From Devosia sp. ZB163 (GTDB lineage Bacteria; Pseudomonadota; Alphaproteobacteria; Rhizobiales; Devosiaceae): 64,000 bases of DNA. Position numbers and translations under genes: made by a program. The notes under the pieces are model-generated. The model ran no database searches, had not been told where the DNA came from, and saw nothing but the letters and a program-made list of their open reading frames with translations. Every line of letters starts with the position of its first letter. The first letter of the stretch is position 1. This document shows positions 1 through 8,486 of the stretch, piece after piece. The stretch is taken from NCBI RefSeq assembly GCF_028613635.1, contig NZ_JAQRMY010000001.1, positions 725,778 through 789,777 on the forward strand, in the 5' to 3' direction.

Positions 1-466
1 CTTCGTAGTCGTTGCGCGTGTCGATGACGGTCACATCGTTGCGGCTGATGAGCCCGTTCCAGTCGCGCGCCTCGACATAGGTGCCGACGATCCGGTTCGG
101 ATCGGCCTCGGGCGCGCGCAGCGTCACGATCTCGGGCTTCAGCCGCACCTTCATCCTGAGGAACGGCATCTCGCTGGCGCCGGAGAACTTGGCTTCGGCC
201 CCGGCGAGCCGGCCGGCCCAGAGCGGAGCCGTTTCGAACCACGCCATCAGCTCGTCGATCGCCTCGGGCGTGCCGGCGACGGTGCCGTTGATGCCTTCGG
301 GGGCGAGGATGAAGGTGCCGCGGATCTTGCGTGCGCAGCAGAACTCGGCGAGCTCGGGCTTCAGCCCGGCGCAATCTTTGAGATCCGCAAATTTGTACAG
401 GGCCAGAACCTTGTATCGGTTCGGCTGATCGGGCAGGTTCGCGGCGATTTCTTCAAGCTCGGACAT
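1..466 (-). CDS. trhO: tRNA uridine(34) hydroxylase TrhO, N-terminal part (gene runs off the left edge)
   Basis: This rhodanese-family protein makes 5-hydroxyuridine at the wobble position of tRNA (established for E. coli TrhO/YceA). About 155 N-terminal residues are present. The start MSELEEIAANL is an ATG just before the divergent aldo/keto reductase. The family block YKFADLKD, the stretch RGTFILAPEGINGTVAG at about residues 49-65, and the later FLRMKVRLKPEIV segment match the N-terminal domain of TrhO. The rhodanese domain begins near the end of the visible part (VTVIDTRNDYE), so the catalytic cysteine lies outside the window and cannot be checked. Confidence 0.9.
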   Translation of the reverse strand, partial: MSELEEIAANLPDQPNRYKVLALYKFADLKDCAGLKPELAEFCCARKIRGTFILAPEGINGTVAGTPEAIDELMAWFETAPLWAGRLAGAEAKFSGASEMPFLRMKVRLKPEIVTLRAPEADPNRIVGTYVEARDWNGLISRNDVTVIDTRNDYE

Positions 467-527
467 CGGCGGCGGTGTAGCATCCGCGCGCGCTCCCGGG
501 CAAATCACCAGAACGGGGAGAACGAAA

Positions 528-1553
528 ATGACCTATCGGGCCAGCGATGCTCGCTATGGCAGCATGCAGTATCGGTACACCGGGCGCTCCGGGCTGAAGC
601 TGCCGGTGATCAGCCTGGGGCTCTGGCAGAATTTCGGCGGCACGCGCGACTATCCCAGCGCCTTCGAGATCCTGAGCTACGCCTTCGACAAGGGCGTCAC
701 CCATTTCGACCTCGCCAACAACTACGGCCCGCCGCCGGGCGCCGCCGAGGAGCTGTTCGGCGACGTGATGGCGCGCGACTTCCGCCCCTATCGCGACGAG
801 ATGATCATCTCGTCCAAGGCCGGCTGGACCATGTGGGAGGGACCATACGGCGACCGCGGCTCGCGCAAGTACATCATCGCCTCGGCCGACCAGAGCCTGA
901 AGCGCATGGGGCTCGAGTACTTCGATATCTTCTACTCGCACCGCTATGACCCCGAGACCCCGCTCGAGGAGACCATGGGCGCGCTGGCGCAGCTCTACCG
1001 GCAGGGCAAGACGCTCTATGTCGGCATCTCGATGTATCCCGAAAAGCAGACCCGCGAGGCGGTCGGCATCCTCAAGGACATGGGCGTGCCCTGCCTGATC
1101 CACCAGCCGAACTACTCGATCCTCAACCGCTGGATCGAGGAGGACGGCACCATGGCCGCCTGTGCCGAGCTGGGGGTCGGCATCATCGCCTTCTCGCCGC
1201 TGCAGCAGGGGATCCTGTCGGGCAAGTACAACAAGCTGAAGGGCGATCTCGAAGGCACCCGCGCCTCGGAGAACTACTCGCTCAACGCCGGCCGGCTCGA
1301 GCCGCGCATCCTCGAGGCGGTGGAAAAGCTCGGCGCCATCGCCGACGCGCGCAAGCAGACCATGGTGCAGCTGGCGCTCGCCTGGGTGCTCAGGAAGAAG
1401 GAAGTGACCTCGGCGCTGATCGGGGTGCGGACGCTTGAGCAGCTCAAGGACTGCCTCGGGGCGCTCGACAACCTCGAGCTCAGTGCCGAGGAGATCGAGG
1501 CGATCGATGCGGCCGCCAAGGGCGGCATGATCGATAGCCGGCCGAACAGGTAG
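528..1553 (+). CDS. Aldo/keto reductase, YghZ-like
   Basis: This 341-residue NADPH-dependent aldo/keto reductase has a complete catalytic tetrad: D61 and Y66 in FDLANNYG, K97 in ISSKAGW, and H138 in FYSHRYD. The residues around the tetrad, NYGPPPGAAEELFG, and the length fit the E. coli YghZ group, which reduces L-glyceraldehyde 3-phosphate and other small aldehydes. The C-terminal segment SALIGVRTLEQL is the usual cofactor phosphate-binding part. The gene is divergent from trhO with about 60 bp between them. Substrate assignment is by family only. Confidence 0.9.
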   Translation: MTYRASDARYGSMQYRYTGRSGLKLPVISLGLWQNFGGTRDYPSAFEILSYAFDKGVTHFDLANNYGPPPGAAEELFGDVMARDFRPYRDEMIISSKAGWTMWEGPYGDRGSRKYIIASADQSLKRMGLEYFDIFYSHRYDPETPLEETMGALAQLYRQGKTLYVGISMYPEKQTREAVGILKDMGVPCLIHQPNYSILNRWIEEDGTMAACAELGVGIIAFSPLQQGILSGKYNKLKGDLEGTRASENYSLNAGRLEPRILEAVEKLGAIADARKQTMVQLALAWVLRKKEVTSALIGVRTLEQLKDCLGALDNLELSAEEIEAIDAAAKGGMIDSRPNR

Positions 1554-1577
1554 GGGCTCGACCCAACGGGGCCCCGC

Positions 1578-1673
1578 CTCCCTCCCCCTTGAGGGGAGGG
1601 ATCGAGGGAGGGGGTCGTACTGTGATCACCGATGGACCCCCACCCCCAGCCCCTCCCCTCAAGGGGGAGGGGA
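1578..1673. repeat. Double-hairpin palindromic repeat, copy A1
   Basis: About 96 bp made of two arms, each itself a near-palindrome (left cctccccctt-gaggggaggg, right ccctcccctc-aagggggagg), joined by a linker that contains gtgatcaccgatgg. The linker and right arm are almost identical to copy A2 some 770 bp away. The right arm supplies the last codons and the stop of the O-antigen-ligase-like gene. It sits between the convergent ends of that gene and the aldo/keto reductase and could also act as a terminator-like structure. Confidence 0.85.
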
Positions 1674-3080
1674 GCCCGGACGGCCCACGATCGCCGCCGA
1701 CAGCACCACGTAGATCGTGAGCGTCATCGGCGCGGCGAGGAAGGTGTCGGGGAGGCCCAGCACCAGCGCGCCGGTGACCAGCACCAGGAGGGCATGGAGG
1801 CGCTGCGGGGAGCGGTCCTCGCGCGGCAGCCGAAGATAGCCGACGATCGGCGCGGCAAGGATCAGTGCCCAGGCCGCGAGGCCGAGCACGCCGCCCGAGA
1901 CGGCGAACTGCAGCACATCGTTATGGAGATGGACGACCTGGCCCCAGCTCAGTTGCTCGGGGGTCAGGAGCGCGCGCACCGGCTCCATCATGGCGCTGGT
2001 CCAGCCGAGGCCGGCGAGCGGGTTGGCGGTGAACAGCTCGGTCCCGGCGCGATAGAGCCCGAGCCGGATGTTGATGGCGGCGTCGCTGACCGTGCCCCCC
2101 TCCGCGATGCGGAGCGCGACGTCGATCAGGCGCGTCCGCGCCGTGCCCGGCAACTCGACGAACAGGATGGCGGCGACGACTGCCGCGGTGGCAGCGATCA
2201 CTGCGCCGATCAGCACCGGGCGGCGCACGAAGCAGAGTGCGGTGACAAAGAGCAGCGCCGGCAGCCCGAGCAGCGCCGTGCGCGAGCCGGTGAGGAGGAT
2301 CACCCCGATGGCGGCGACGAGTCCGATGAGGCTGAGCCAGCGCCAGATACTCCCTCCCCCCTGAGGGGAGGAATCGAGGGAGGGGCTGGTCCGGTGATCA
2401 CCGATGGACCCCCACCCCCGGCCCCTCCCCTCAAGGGGGAGGGGGGCGGAGGCGCTGGTGCGGCTGAACCAGGTGCCGAGGCCGAGCGTCGCGCAGAGCA
2501 GTGTCGTGACCGCGAGACGATAGGGGTCCGTGAGCCAGAAGCCTTCGGCGGCGCGGTTCATGCCGAGGCCGTAGCGGTAGAACAGCGCGGTGGCGAGGCC
2601 GACAAGGGCGCCGAGGATGGCGAAGCGGGAGAGGTCTATGCCGCCGACGAGGCGGGCGAGGGGGGCGTGGAAGAGCAGGGCGGAAAAGCCGAGGAGCGGG
2701 AGGAGGTCCGCCGGGCTCCGCATGGTGATGAGGGCGGAGAGGGCGATGAGGCCGAAGGCGAGGGCGAAGAGGAACGTGGCGCGGTCAAGCATCGCGTGCA
2801 GGGCCCACCCCCTCCCACCCTCCCCCGTCAAGGGGGAGGTGCCGTCCTGAGCTTGTGGCGAGATGGTGGAATCCCCACCGGCCGGCACCCTCCCCTTGAC
2901 GGGGAGGGATGGGGTGGGGTGTGCCGTACGCTCGGCCGAGGCTGCAACCAGAACGAGCACGGCCACCGCCGCCAGCCCCAGCAGCACGTGCGTAGTGGCA
3001 TACCCGAGCGCCGGGCTCAGCCCCAGCGCTACGAGGATGACCGCCGATGCGAGGATGCGTGCGGCGGCCATCTGCATCAT
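1659..3080 (-). CDS. O-antigen ligase/polymerase-like membrane protein with repeat-derived in-frame insertions
   Basis: This 473-residue multi-spanning inner-membrane protein shows hallmarks of the O-antigen ligase/Wzy superfamily (PF04932): GSRTALL near residues 265-271, then NPLAGLGW, HNDVLQ and GGVLGL in the C-terminal half. The likely role is joining or polymerising surface polysaccharide. The start overlaps the pheT stop by one base (TGATG), so it is probably translated as the last gene of the pheS operon. Residues about 53-94 and 211-244 are Pro/Gly/Ser-rich, non-membrane segments encoded by palindromic repeats A3 and A2, and the final residues (GSPPP) and stop come from repeat A1. Whether the protein still works is not known. 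Confidence 0.75.
   Translation of the reverse strand: MMQMAAARILASAVILVALGLSPALGYATTHVLLGLAAVAVLVLVAASAERTAHPTPSLPVKGRVPAGGDSTISPQAQDGTSPLTGEGGRGWALHAMLDRATFLFALAFGLIALSALITMRSPADLLPLLGFSALLFHAPLARLVGGIDLSRFAILGALVGLATALFYRYGLGMNRAAEGFWLTDPYRLAVTTLLCATLGLGTWFSRTSASAPLPLEGRGRGWGSIGDHRTSPSLDSSPQGGGSIWRWLSLIGLVAAIGVILLTGSRTALLGLPALLFVTALCFVRRPVLIGAVIAATAAVVAAILFVELPGTARTRLIDVALRIAEGGTVSDAAINIRLGLYRAGTELFTANPLAGLGWTSAMMEPVRALLTPEQLSWGQVVHLHNDVLQFAVSGGVLGLAAWALILAAPIVGYLRLPREDRSPQRLHALLVLVTGALVLGLPDTFLAAPMTLTIYVVLSAAIVGRPGSPPP
2350..2449. repeat. Double-hairpin palindromic repeat, copy A2, inside a reading frame
   Basis: About 100 bp with the same design as A1, and the linker plus right arm (tgatcaccgatggaccccca onward) are nearly base-for-base identical to A1. 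It lies in frame within the O-antigen-ligase-like gene and is read as a Pro/Ser/Gly-rich peptide around residues 211-244 without a stop codon. Confidence 0.85.
2804..2920. repeat. Double-hairpin palindromic repeat, copy A3, inside a reading frame
   Basis: About 117 bp. The left arm (cctcccaccctcccccgtca...) and the right arm (...ttgacggggagggatggggt) form a long imperfect inverted repeat; the linker differs from A1 and A2. It lies in frame in the O-antigen-ligase-like gene and encodes about 42 residues (53-94) between the second and third hydrophobic segments. Confidence 0.8.
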
Positions 3081-5488
3081 CAGGCGCGCAGCGTGCCGCC
3101 GGTGGCCTTGGTGACCGCCGCGACGACGCTCTGGCCGACAGCCTCGATCTCCTCGTCGGTGAGGGTCTTGTCGGTGGGCTGGAGCGTCACCGCGATGCCG
3201 ACCGACTTCTTGCCCTCGGGTACGCCCTTGCCTTCGAACACATCGAACACGCCGACATCGGTGATCAGCGCCTTGTCGGCGCCGCGCGCGGCCTTGAGGA
3301 TCGTCGCGGCCGGAACGGAGCGGTCGACGAGGAAGGCGAAGTCGCGGCTCAGCGGCATCAGGTCGCTCAGCTTCAGCGCCGGCTTCGAGCGCGTCGGCTT
3401 CCGGCGCGGCTCGGGGATGGCGTCGAGATCGAGCTCGAACGCGGCGACGGGGCCGGTTACGTCGAATTTCTCGAGTTCGGACGGATGGACTTCGCCGAAC
3501 CAGCCGATCGTCACCTTGGGCCCCAGCTGGATGCGGCCGCCGCGGCCCGGATGGCTCCAGGATGCGGGCTCGGCCACCAGCTGCAGCTTGTCGATGTCAT
3601 GGCCCATGGCGTCGAGCAGCGCCGCGATATCCGACTTGGCGTCGAACACCGAGACCTTGCCGTTCGCCGACTGCCAATGGCGCGAGCCGCCGAGCCGGAT
3701 GCCTGAGGCATAGGTGCGCTGGCCCTCGGGCTGCACCGAGTGGAACACCTGGCCGACTTCGAACAGCTTGAGCTCGCTCGAGCCGCGGTTGGTGTTGCGC
3801 TGTGCCGCGCCGAGCAAGCCCGGCAGCAGCGAGGGCCGCATGTCGGTGAGTTCGGACGCGATCGGGTTGGCGAGCTTCAGCTCGGGCTTGCCGCCGCCGA
3901 AGCGCACCGCCTGGTCTTCCGGAATGAACGACCAGGTCACCGCTTCGTCGAGCCCGCGGGCCGCGAGGGTACGGCGGGCGAGGCGGCGGCGGTTCTGCAG
4001 CGTCGTCAGCATGCGCGGCGCCACGTGGTTGAGCCTTGGCAGCGGATCGGTGGGGACGTTGTCGACCCCGACCATGCGCATCACTTCCTCGGCGAGGTCG
4101 GCCTTCATGGTGACGTCGGGGCGCCAGGACGGGACATGCACCATGCGGGTGAGGCCCGTGCCTTCGAGCCTGAAGCCGAGGCGGCCGAGGATGGCTTCGA
4201 TCTCGCTGGCAGAGGTCTCGAGCCCGGTGAGGCGCTCGACTTCCGACAGCGGGAACTCGACGACGGTATTGGGGAACACGTCCTCGCCCGAGATCACCGG
4301 CTCCATGGCTTCGCCACCCACCAGCTCCAGCATCAGCCTTGTGGCGAGCTCGAGGCCGGGTTCGGTGAGCGCCGGATCGACCGAGCGCTCGAGGCGATAG
4401 CGGGCGTCCGACACGATGCCGGTCTTGCGGCCGGTCTGCGCGATGAGGTCGGGGTCCCAGCTCGCGCATTCCATCAGGACGTTCACCGTCTCGTCGGTGG
4501 TGCCCGAGCGGATGCCGCCCATGACGCCGCCGAGGCAGAGCGCGCCGAGATCGTCGGCGATCACCGTCATGGTGTTGTCGAGCGTGTAGATCTTGTTGTC
4601 GAGCGCGTCGAACTCCTCGCCGGTCCGGGCGTTGCGCAGCACGGCCTTGCCGACGATCTTGTCGGCGTCATAGGCGTGGAGCGGCCGGCCCCAGCCGAGC
4701 GACACCAGGTTGGTGATATCGACCACCGCGTTGATCGGGCGGAGGCCGACGGCACGCAGGCGCTGCTGCAGCCAGTCGGGCGACGGGCCGTTCTTGATGC
4801 CTTTGAAGTAGCGCCCGGCGAACTTGCGGATCGCCTTGGGCTCGCCCTCGGCGAACTGGTGCGGCAGCGCCGGGATCGGGCTCGGGCCCTTCGACGGCAC
4901 CGGCGACATGTCGGTGGGCTTGAGCGTGCCGACGCCGAACGCCGCGAGGTCGCGCGCCACGCCATAGACGCCGGTGGCGTCGCCGCGGTTGGGGGTGATC
5001 GAGATGTCGATCACCGTGTTGCCGAGCTTGGCGTAATCGACATAGGGCACGCCGATCGGCGCATCGGCGGGGAGCTCGATGATGCCGTCATGGTCGTTGC
5101 TGAGTTCGAGTTCGGCCGCCGAGCAGAGCATGCCGTTCGACGGCTCGCCGCGGATGACGACGCCGGCCTTCAGCGTGAAGTCCTTGCCCGGGATGTAGGT
5201 ATCGGGGAAGGCGAACACCGACTTCATGCCGGTGCGGGCGTTGGGCGCGCCGCAGACGACATCGATCAGGGTGCCGGTACCGGCATCGACCTTGCAGAGG
5301 TTGAGATGGTCCGAGTTCGGATGGGGCTTGGCCTCCACCACATGCGCGACGACGAACGGCCTGAGCTTTTCGGCCGGGTCGACGATCTCTTCGACCTCGA
5401 GCCCGATCATCGTCAGCGCCTTGCCGATCTCCTCGGCCGAAGCGGTGGTGTCGAGGTGCTCCTTGAGCCAGTCGAGGGTGAACTTCAT
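3080..5488 (-). CDS. pheT: Phenylalanine--tRNA ligase beta subunit
   Basis: The 802-residue beta chain of the alpha2-beta2 phenylalanyl-tRNA synthetase. The start MKFTLDWLKEHLDT is typical and overlaps the upstream exonuclease stop by four bases (ATGA); the open frame continues upstream to 5929 but only out of register with that gene. Domains in order are a tRNA-binding OB fold (about 40-150, PNSDHLNLCKVD), the B3/B4 editing domain, B5, a catalytic-like core, and the C-terminal ferredoxin-like anticodon-binding domain (SRDFAFLVDRSVP onward). It is the fourth gene of a block pheS-ASCH-exonuclease-pheT-ligase with each junction overlapping by 1-4 bases. Confidence 0.97.
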   Translation of the reverse strand: MKFTLDWLKEHLDTTASAEEIGKALTMIGLEVEEIVDPAEKLRPFVVAHVVEAKPHPNSDHLNLCKVDAGTGTLIDVVCGAPNARTGMKSVFAFPDTYIPGKDFTLKAGVVIRGEPSNGMLCSAAELELSNDHDGIIELPADAPIGVPYVDYAKLGNTVIDISITPNRGDATGVYGVARDLAAFGVGTLKPTDMSPVPSKGPSPIPALPHQFAEGEPKAIRKFAGRYFKGIKNGPSPDWLQQRLRAVGLRPINAVVDITNLVSLGWGRPLHAYDADKIVGKAVLRNARTGEEFDALDNKIYTLDNTMTVIADDLGALCLGGVMGGIRSGTTDETVNVLMECASWDPDLIAQTGRKTGIVSDARYRLERSVDPALTEPGLELATRLMLELVGGEAMEPVISGEDVFPNTVVEFPLSEVERLTGLETSASEIEAILGRLGFRLEGTGLTRMVHVPSWRPDVTMKADLAEEVMRMVGVDNVPTDPLPRLNHVAPRMLTTLQNRRRLARRTLAARGLDEAVTWSFIPEDQAVRFGGGKPELKLANPIASELTDMRPSLLPGLLGAAQRNTNRGSSELKLFEVGQVFHSVQPEGQRTYASGIRLGGSRHWQSANGKVSVFDAKSDIAALLDAMGHDIDKLQLVAEPASWSHPGRGGRIQLGPKVTIGWFGEVHPSELEKFDVTGPVAAFELDLDAIPEPRRKPTRSKPALKLSDLMPLSRDFAFLVDRSVPAATILKAARGADKALITDVGVFDVFEGKGVPEGKKSVGIAVTLQPTDKTLTDEEIEAVGQSVVAAVTKATGGTLRA

Positions 5489-6138
5489 TTGTACATGCTC
5501 TCGGTCGCTTCGATGTACGGCAACGAGCCGCTGATCTCGAAAAGTTTGGCCAACACGTTGGCGAAGCCGCGCGCGTCGTCGATGGCGCGGTGGGTGTGTT
5601 CGATGTGGCCGTACCACTCGGGCGGCACGCGCTGCATGCCCCACTTGGTGTACTCGGCGCCGCGGAGGGAGCCGGCCATCGTGTAGAGGCAGATGCCGCC
5701 GCCGCGGAAGATCTGCCGGGTCTTGTAGGGCCCGCCGAGGACGCGGGTGCCGGCGAAGGCCCAGAGGTAGTGGTCGATCCACGGACCATCGAAGATCATC
5801 GGCGCCGCCGCGAAGACGCGGAAGCCGGGCAGCGACTCGACCCAGTCGGCATAGCGCGGCATCACCACTTCCGGGGCTTCCGGATTGGTGGTTGCCCACT
5901 TGTAGGCCTCGGGCTGGGTCGCCCACCACGCCATGGTGTTGGGATCGGGGACGCGATCGGCGCGCGGGTTGAGCACGGCCTCGAACTCGGAGATCACCTT
6001 GCCGGTGACATCCACCGCCACCGAGGCAAAGCTCAGCATCGAGGATTCGAGCGGGTTATGCCCGTCCGACTCGATGTCGGTGACGACGAAGGTGCAGAGG
6101 TCCGGTGCGCCGGGGGCGATGGGGGGCTGGAGGCTCAT
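5485..6138 (-). CDS. DEDDh-type 3'-5' exonuclease-like protein between pheS and pheT
   Basis: A 217-residue protein with an RNase H-fold exonuclease signature: D21 and E23 in TDIESDG, D117 in FDGPWID, and H183 and D188 in HRAIDDA, giving a complete DEDDh set. Known DEDDh enzymes trim DNA or RNA 3' ends; the substrate here cannot be read from sequence. It overlaps pheT by four bases and the ASCH gene by four bases, so it is co-translated with both phenylalanyl-tRNA synthetase subunits. The spacing of motifs and the insertion containing WATQPEAYKWA make it unlike RNase T, DnaQ or oligoribonuclease. Confidence 0.8.
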   Translation of the reverse strand: MSLQPPIAPGAPDLCTFVVTDIESDGHNPLESSMLSFASVAVDVTGKVISEFEAVLNPRADRVPDPNTMAWWATQPEAYKWATTNPEAPEVVMPRYADWVESLPGFRVFAAAPMIFDGPWIDHYLWAFAGTRVLGGPYKTRQIFRGGGICLYTMAGSLRGAEYTKWGMQRVPPEWYGHIEHTHRAIDDARGFANVLAKLFEISGSLPYIEATESMYK

Positions 6139-6539
6139 CGGGGGAAAACCTCGATCAGCTTGAAGCGCTCGCAGACCAGCTCAAGGTCCTCCGACCAGCC
6201 GCCATTGCGCTCGAAGTATGCGACGTGGCCGGCCCGCCAGGCGGCGAAGTCGCCCTCGCCTTCGGCCAGCGCGAAGGCTTCGGGCACATCGGCGAAGCGG
6301 CGGACGTCGAGCGAGATCGTCTCGATCACCGCGGCGGGCCTGCCAGCGCCGTCGAGGACGACATCGCGACGACCAATCTCGGGCATCGCTTCCTTGCCCG
6401 GGCCGTAGTCACGCACCGCGCCGCAGGTTGCGGTCTTGGTGCCCGCGAGGACGAGCGCCAGCAATTCGTCGGCCAGCGCCGGGCTGTCGCCGAACGAGAA
6501 CTGCACCGCGTTCGCGTATTGCGGCAGAGGGGTCGACAT
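6135..6539 (-). CDS. ASCH domain protein
   Basis: A 134-residue protein with the ASCH fold pattern: FSFGDSPALADELLALVLAGTKTAT near the N terminus, then VVLDGAGRPAAVIET and FAEAEGEGD-like residues in the middle, ending in a strand with CERFKLIEVFPR. ASCH proteins are relatives of the PUA RNA-binding fold, and some members are amidohydrolases or ribonucleases. The ATG overlaps the pheS stop (TGATG) and its stop overlaps the exonuclease start (ATGA). The longer frame to 6722 lies inside pheS and is rejected as a start. Confidence 0.85.
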   Translation of the reverse strand: MSTPLPQYANAVQFSFGDSPALADELLALVLAGTKTATCGAVRDYGPGKEAMPEIGRRDVVLDGAGRPAAVIETISLDVRRFADVPEAFALAEGEGDFAAWRAGHVAYFERNGGWSEDLELVCERFKLIEVFPR

Positions 6540-7669
6540 CAGCTGCTCAGCCCCCCGAACAGCGTCGGCAGGTCGAGCGGGCGGAAGCCGTAATGGTCGA
6601 GCCAGCGCTTGTCGGCGTCGAAGAAGGCGCGCAGGTCGTTCATGCCGTATTTCAGCATGGCGATGCGGTCGATCCCCATGCCCCAGGCGAAGCCCTGGTA
6701 GACATCGGGGTCGAGCCCGCAATTGCGCAAGACGTTCGGGTGCACCATCCCGCAGCCGAGGATCTCCAGCCAGTCATTGCCTTCGCCGATCTTCACCTCG
6801 GCGCCCGAGCGGTCGCATTGCACGTCGACTTCCATCGACGGCTCGGTGAACGGGAAGAAGCTCGGCCGGAAGCGCAGCGTGACGTTCTCGACCTCGAAGA
6901 AGGCCTTGAGGAACTCCTCGAGCACCCAGCGGAGCTGGCCGATATGCGAGCTCTTGTCGATGACGAGGCCTTCGACCTGGTGGAACATCGGCGTGTGCGT
7001 CTGGTCCGAGTCATGCCGGTAGGTACGGCCCGGCATCACCACGCGGATCGGCGGATCGATCGCGGGGGTGAGGTAGGGCGCCGCCGGCTTCTCGTTGGAC
7101 TTCAGCATCGTGCGGATCTGCACGGGCGAGGTGTGGGTGCGCAGCACGCGCTTCACCCCATCGGGCGAGGGCGCCATGAAGAAGGTGTCGTGCATCTCGC
7201 GCGCCGGATGCCCCTCGGGGAAGTTCAGCGCGGTGAAGTTGTACCAGTCGGTCTCGATATCGGGCCCTTCGGCGATCGAGAACCCCATGTCCGAGAAGAT
7301 CGCGGTGATTTCGTCGATCACCTGGCTGACCGGATGGATGCGGCCTTCGGCGGTCGGCGCGGGGCGGACCGGCAGGGTCACGTCGACGCGCTCGGCAGCG
7401 AGGCGTGCGTCGAGCGCGGCCTTGGCGAGTTCGGCGGCCTTCTCTTCGATCAGCGCCGTGACTTCGGTCTTCAGCCCGTTGATGGCGGCGCCGGCGGACT
7501 TGCGCTCTTCCGGCGCGATGGCGCCGAGCGTGGCGAGGAGGGCGGAGACGGAGCCCTTCTTGCCCAATGCGGCGACGCGCACGGCTTCGATGGCGCCTTC
7601 ATCGCTGGCGGCCGCGACGGCAGCGCCGATTTCGGCGCGGAGGGTGGCGATCTGGGCGTCGAGAGACAT
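6539..7669 (-). CDS. pheS: Phenylalanine--tRNA ligase alpha subunit
   Basis: The 376-residue catalytic alpha chain. An N-terminal coiled coil (residues 1-100) binds tRNA. The class II core follows, with motif 2 around [23 protein letters not shown] and motif 3 at [17 protein letters not shown]. The phenylalanine pocket segment [14 protein letters not shown] is present. It is the first gene of the overlapping pheS-pheT block and lies about 110 bp downstream of rplT, behind a terminator-like hairpin. Confidence 0.97.
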   Translation of the reverse strand: MSLDAQIATLRAEIGAAVAAASDEGAIEAVRVAALGKKGSVSALLATLGAIAPEERKSAGAAINGLKTEVTALIEEKAAELAKAALDARLAAERVDVTLPVRPAPTAEGRIHPVSQVIDEITAIFSDMGFSIAEGPDIETDWYNFTALNFPEGHPAREMHDTFFMAPSPDGVKRVLRTHTSPVQIRTMLKSNEKPAAPYLTPAIDPPIRVVMPGRTYRHDSDQTHTPMFHQVEGLVIDKSSHIGQLRWVLEEFLKAFFEVENVTLRFRPSFFPFTEPSMEVDVQCDRSGAEVKIGEGNDWLEILGCGMVHPNVLRNCGLDPDVYQGFAWGMGIDRIAMLKYGMNDLRAFFDADKRWLDHYGFRPLDLPTLFGGLSS

Positions 7670-7704
7670 GTGTCAGTTCCGAGAATTGTGTTTCAGGGCC
7701 AAAC

Positions 7705-7750
7705 GAAAAAGCCCCGCGCCATCCCGACAGATCGGGCGGCGCAAGGCTTA
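7705..7750 (-). terminator. Intrinsic terminator/possible attenuator between rplT and pheS
   Basis: Read leftward, AGCCTTGCGCC pairs with GGCGCGGGGCT (G-U pairs allowed) around a small inner hairpin CCGA-TCTG-TCGG, followed directly by TTTTT. An upstream GAGGC can alternatively pair with the 5' arm. It lies in the 109 bp between the rplT stop and the pheS start, so it may end rplT transcripts or attenuate pheST. Confidence 0.7.
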
Positions 7751-7778
7751 GCTTGAGGCCTCAGAAAAGGCTAGGCGA

Positions 7779-8180
7779 TTACGCGGAAACGCGCTGGTGC
7801 GTGGCGGTCTCGATCGTCTCGAGATACCCCAGGGCCTTCTTGGCCTGGGCAACCAGGGCGGCGAACGCTGCGGGCTCGGTGATCGCGAGATCGGAGAGCA
7901 CCTTGCGGTCGACGGCAATCTCGGCCTTGCTGAGGCCGTCGATAAATCGACCGTAGGTCAGGCCGTGATCGCGCACGGCAGCGTTGATGCGCTGGATCCA
8001 GAGAGCGCGGAAGTTGCGCTTCTTGACGCGGCGATCGCGGTACGCGTACTGGCCGGCCTTGTCGACGGCGGCCTTCGCGGTGCGAATGGTGTTCTTGCGG
8101 CGACCGTAGAAACCGGAAGCGGCCTTAAGAACCTTCTTGTGACGGGCGTGGGCGGTAACGCCTCTTTTAACGCGTGACAT
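7779..8180 (-). CDS. rplT: 50S ribosomal protein L20
   Basis: This is a 133-residue basic protein with the L20 start [16 protein letters not shown] and the long arginine-rich helix [23 protein letters not shown]20 binds 23S rRNA early in large-subunit assembly. It follows rpmI after 13 bp. The C-terminal tail is slightly longer than the bacterial norm of about 118 residues, as in many alphaproteobacteria. Confidence 0.97.
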   Translation of the reverse strand: MSRVKRGVTAHARHKKVLKAASGFYGRRKNTIRTAKAAVDKAGQYAYRDRRVKKRNFRALWIQRINAAVRDHGLTYGRFIDGLSKAEIAVDRKVLSDLAITEPAAFAALVAQAKKALGYLETIETATHQRVSA

Positions 8181-8193
8181 CTATCGGCGCTCC

Positions 8194-8394
8194 TTAACGG
8201 TTATACGGCATGTACCACTTGACCAGACCTTCATCGCCCTTCTTGAGGATCTTGGTCCCCCGATGCGAGCGAATGTAGTCGGCGTCGTGGCTAAGGAGAC
8301 GGTGCCGCTTACCTGCGACGCCGACCTTAACGCGGCCCGTCGCAGTCATCTTGAAGCGCTTCTTGGCGCCCGATTTAGTCTTCATCTTTGGCAT
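8194..8394 (-). CDS. rpmI: 50S ribosomal protein L35
   Basis: A 66-residue protein, MPKMKTKSGAKKRFKMTATG, the standard L35 N terminus; the upstream in-frame extension to 8451 is not homologous and is rejected. It pairs with rplT. In many bacteria infC immediately precedes rpmI, but here infC lies about 5.6 kb away on the same strand and a separate promoter is visible upstream of rpmI. Confidence 0.96.
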   Translation of the reverse strand: MPKMKTKSGAKKRFKMTATGRVKVGVAGKRHRLLSHDADYIRSHRGTKILKKGDEGLVKWYMPYNR

Positions 8395-8486
8395 TTTGCT
8401 GTCCTGGTTAGAGGCGGCTCCAAAGAGCCAGCATTCGAACTGCCACGGCATGCCTTTTGGCCGGGCGGCCCGTCGAAGAAGCCGGG

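Noticed and set aside
1632-3713. A 693-codon open frame on the plus strand
   Set aside because: It runs antisense through the O-antigen-ligase-like gene, the repeats and pheT; its composition (Arg/Ala/Glu-rich, no domains) is that of a high-GC shadow frame.
5489-5929. N-terminal extension of pheT to a 949-residue protein
   Set aside because: The extra 147 codons lie inside the exonuclease gene in another frame and do not resemble PheT; the MKFTLDWL start is clear.
7670-7778. T-box or Phe leader-peptide attenuator before pheS
   Set aside because: No T-box motif and no run of Phe codons is present; only a simple terminator with a weak alternative pairing is supported.
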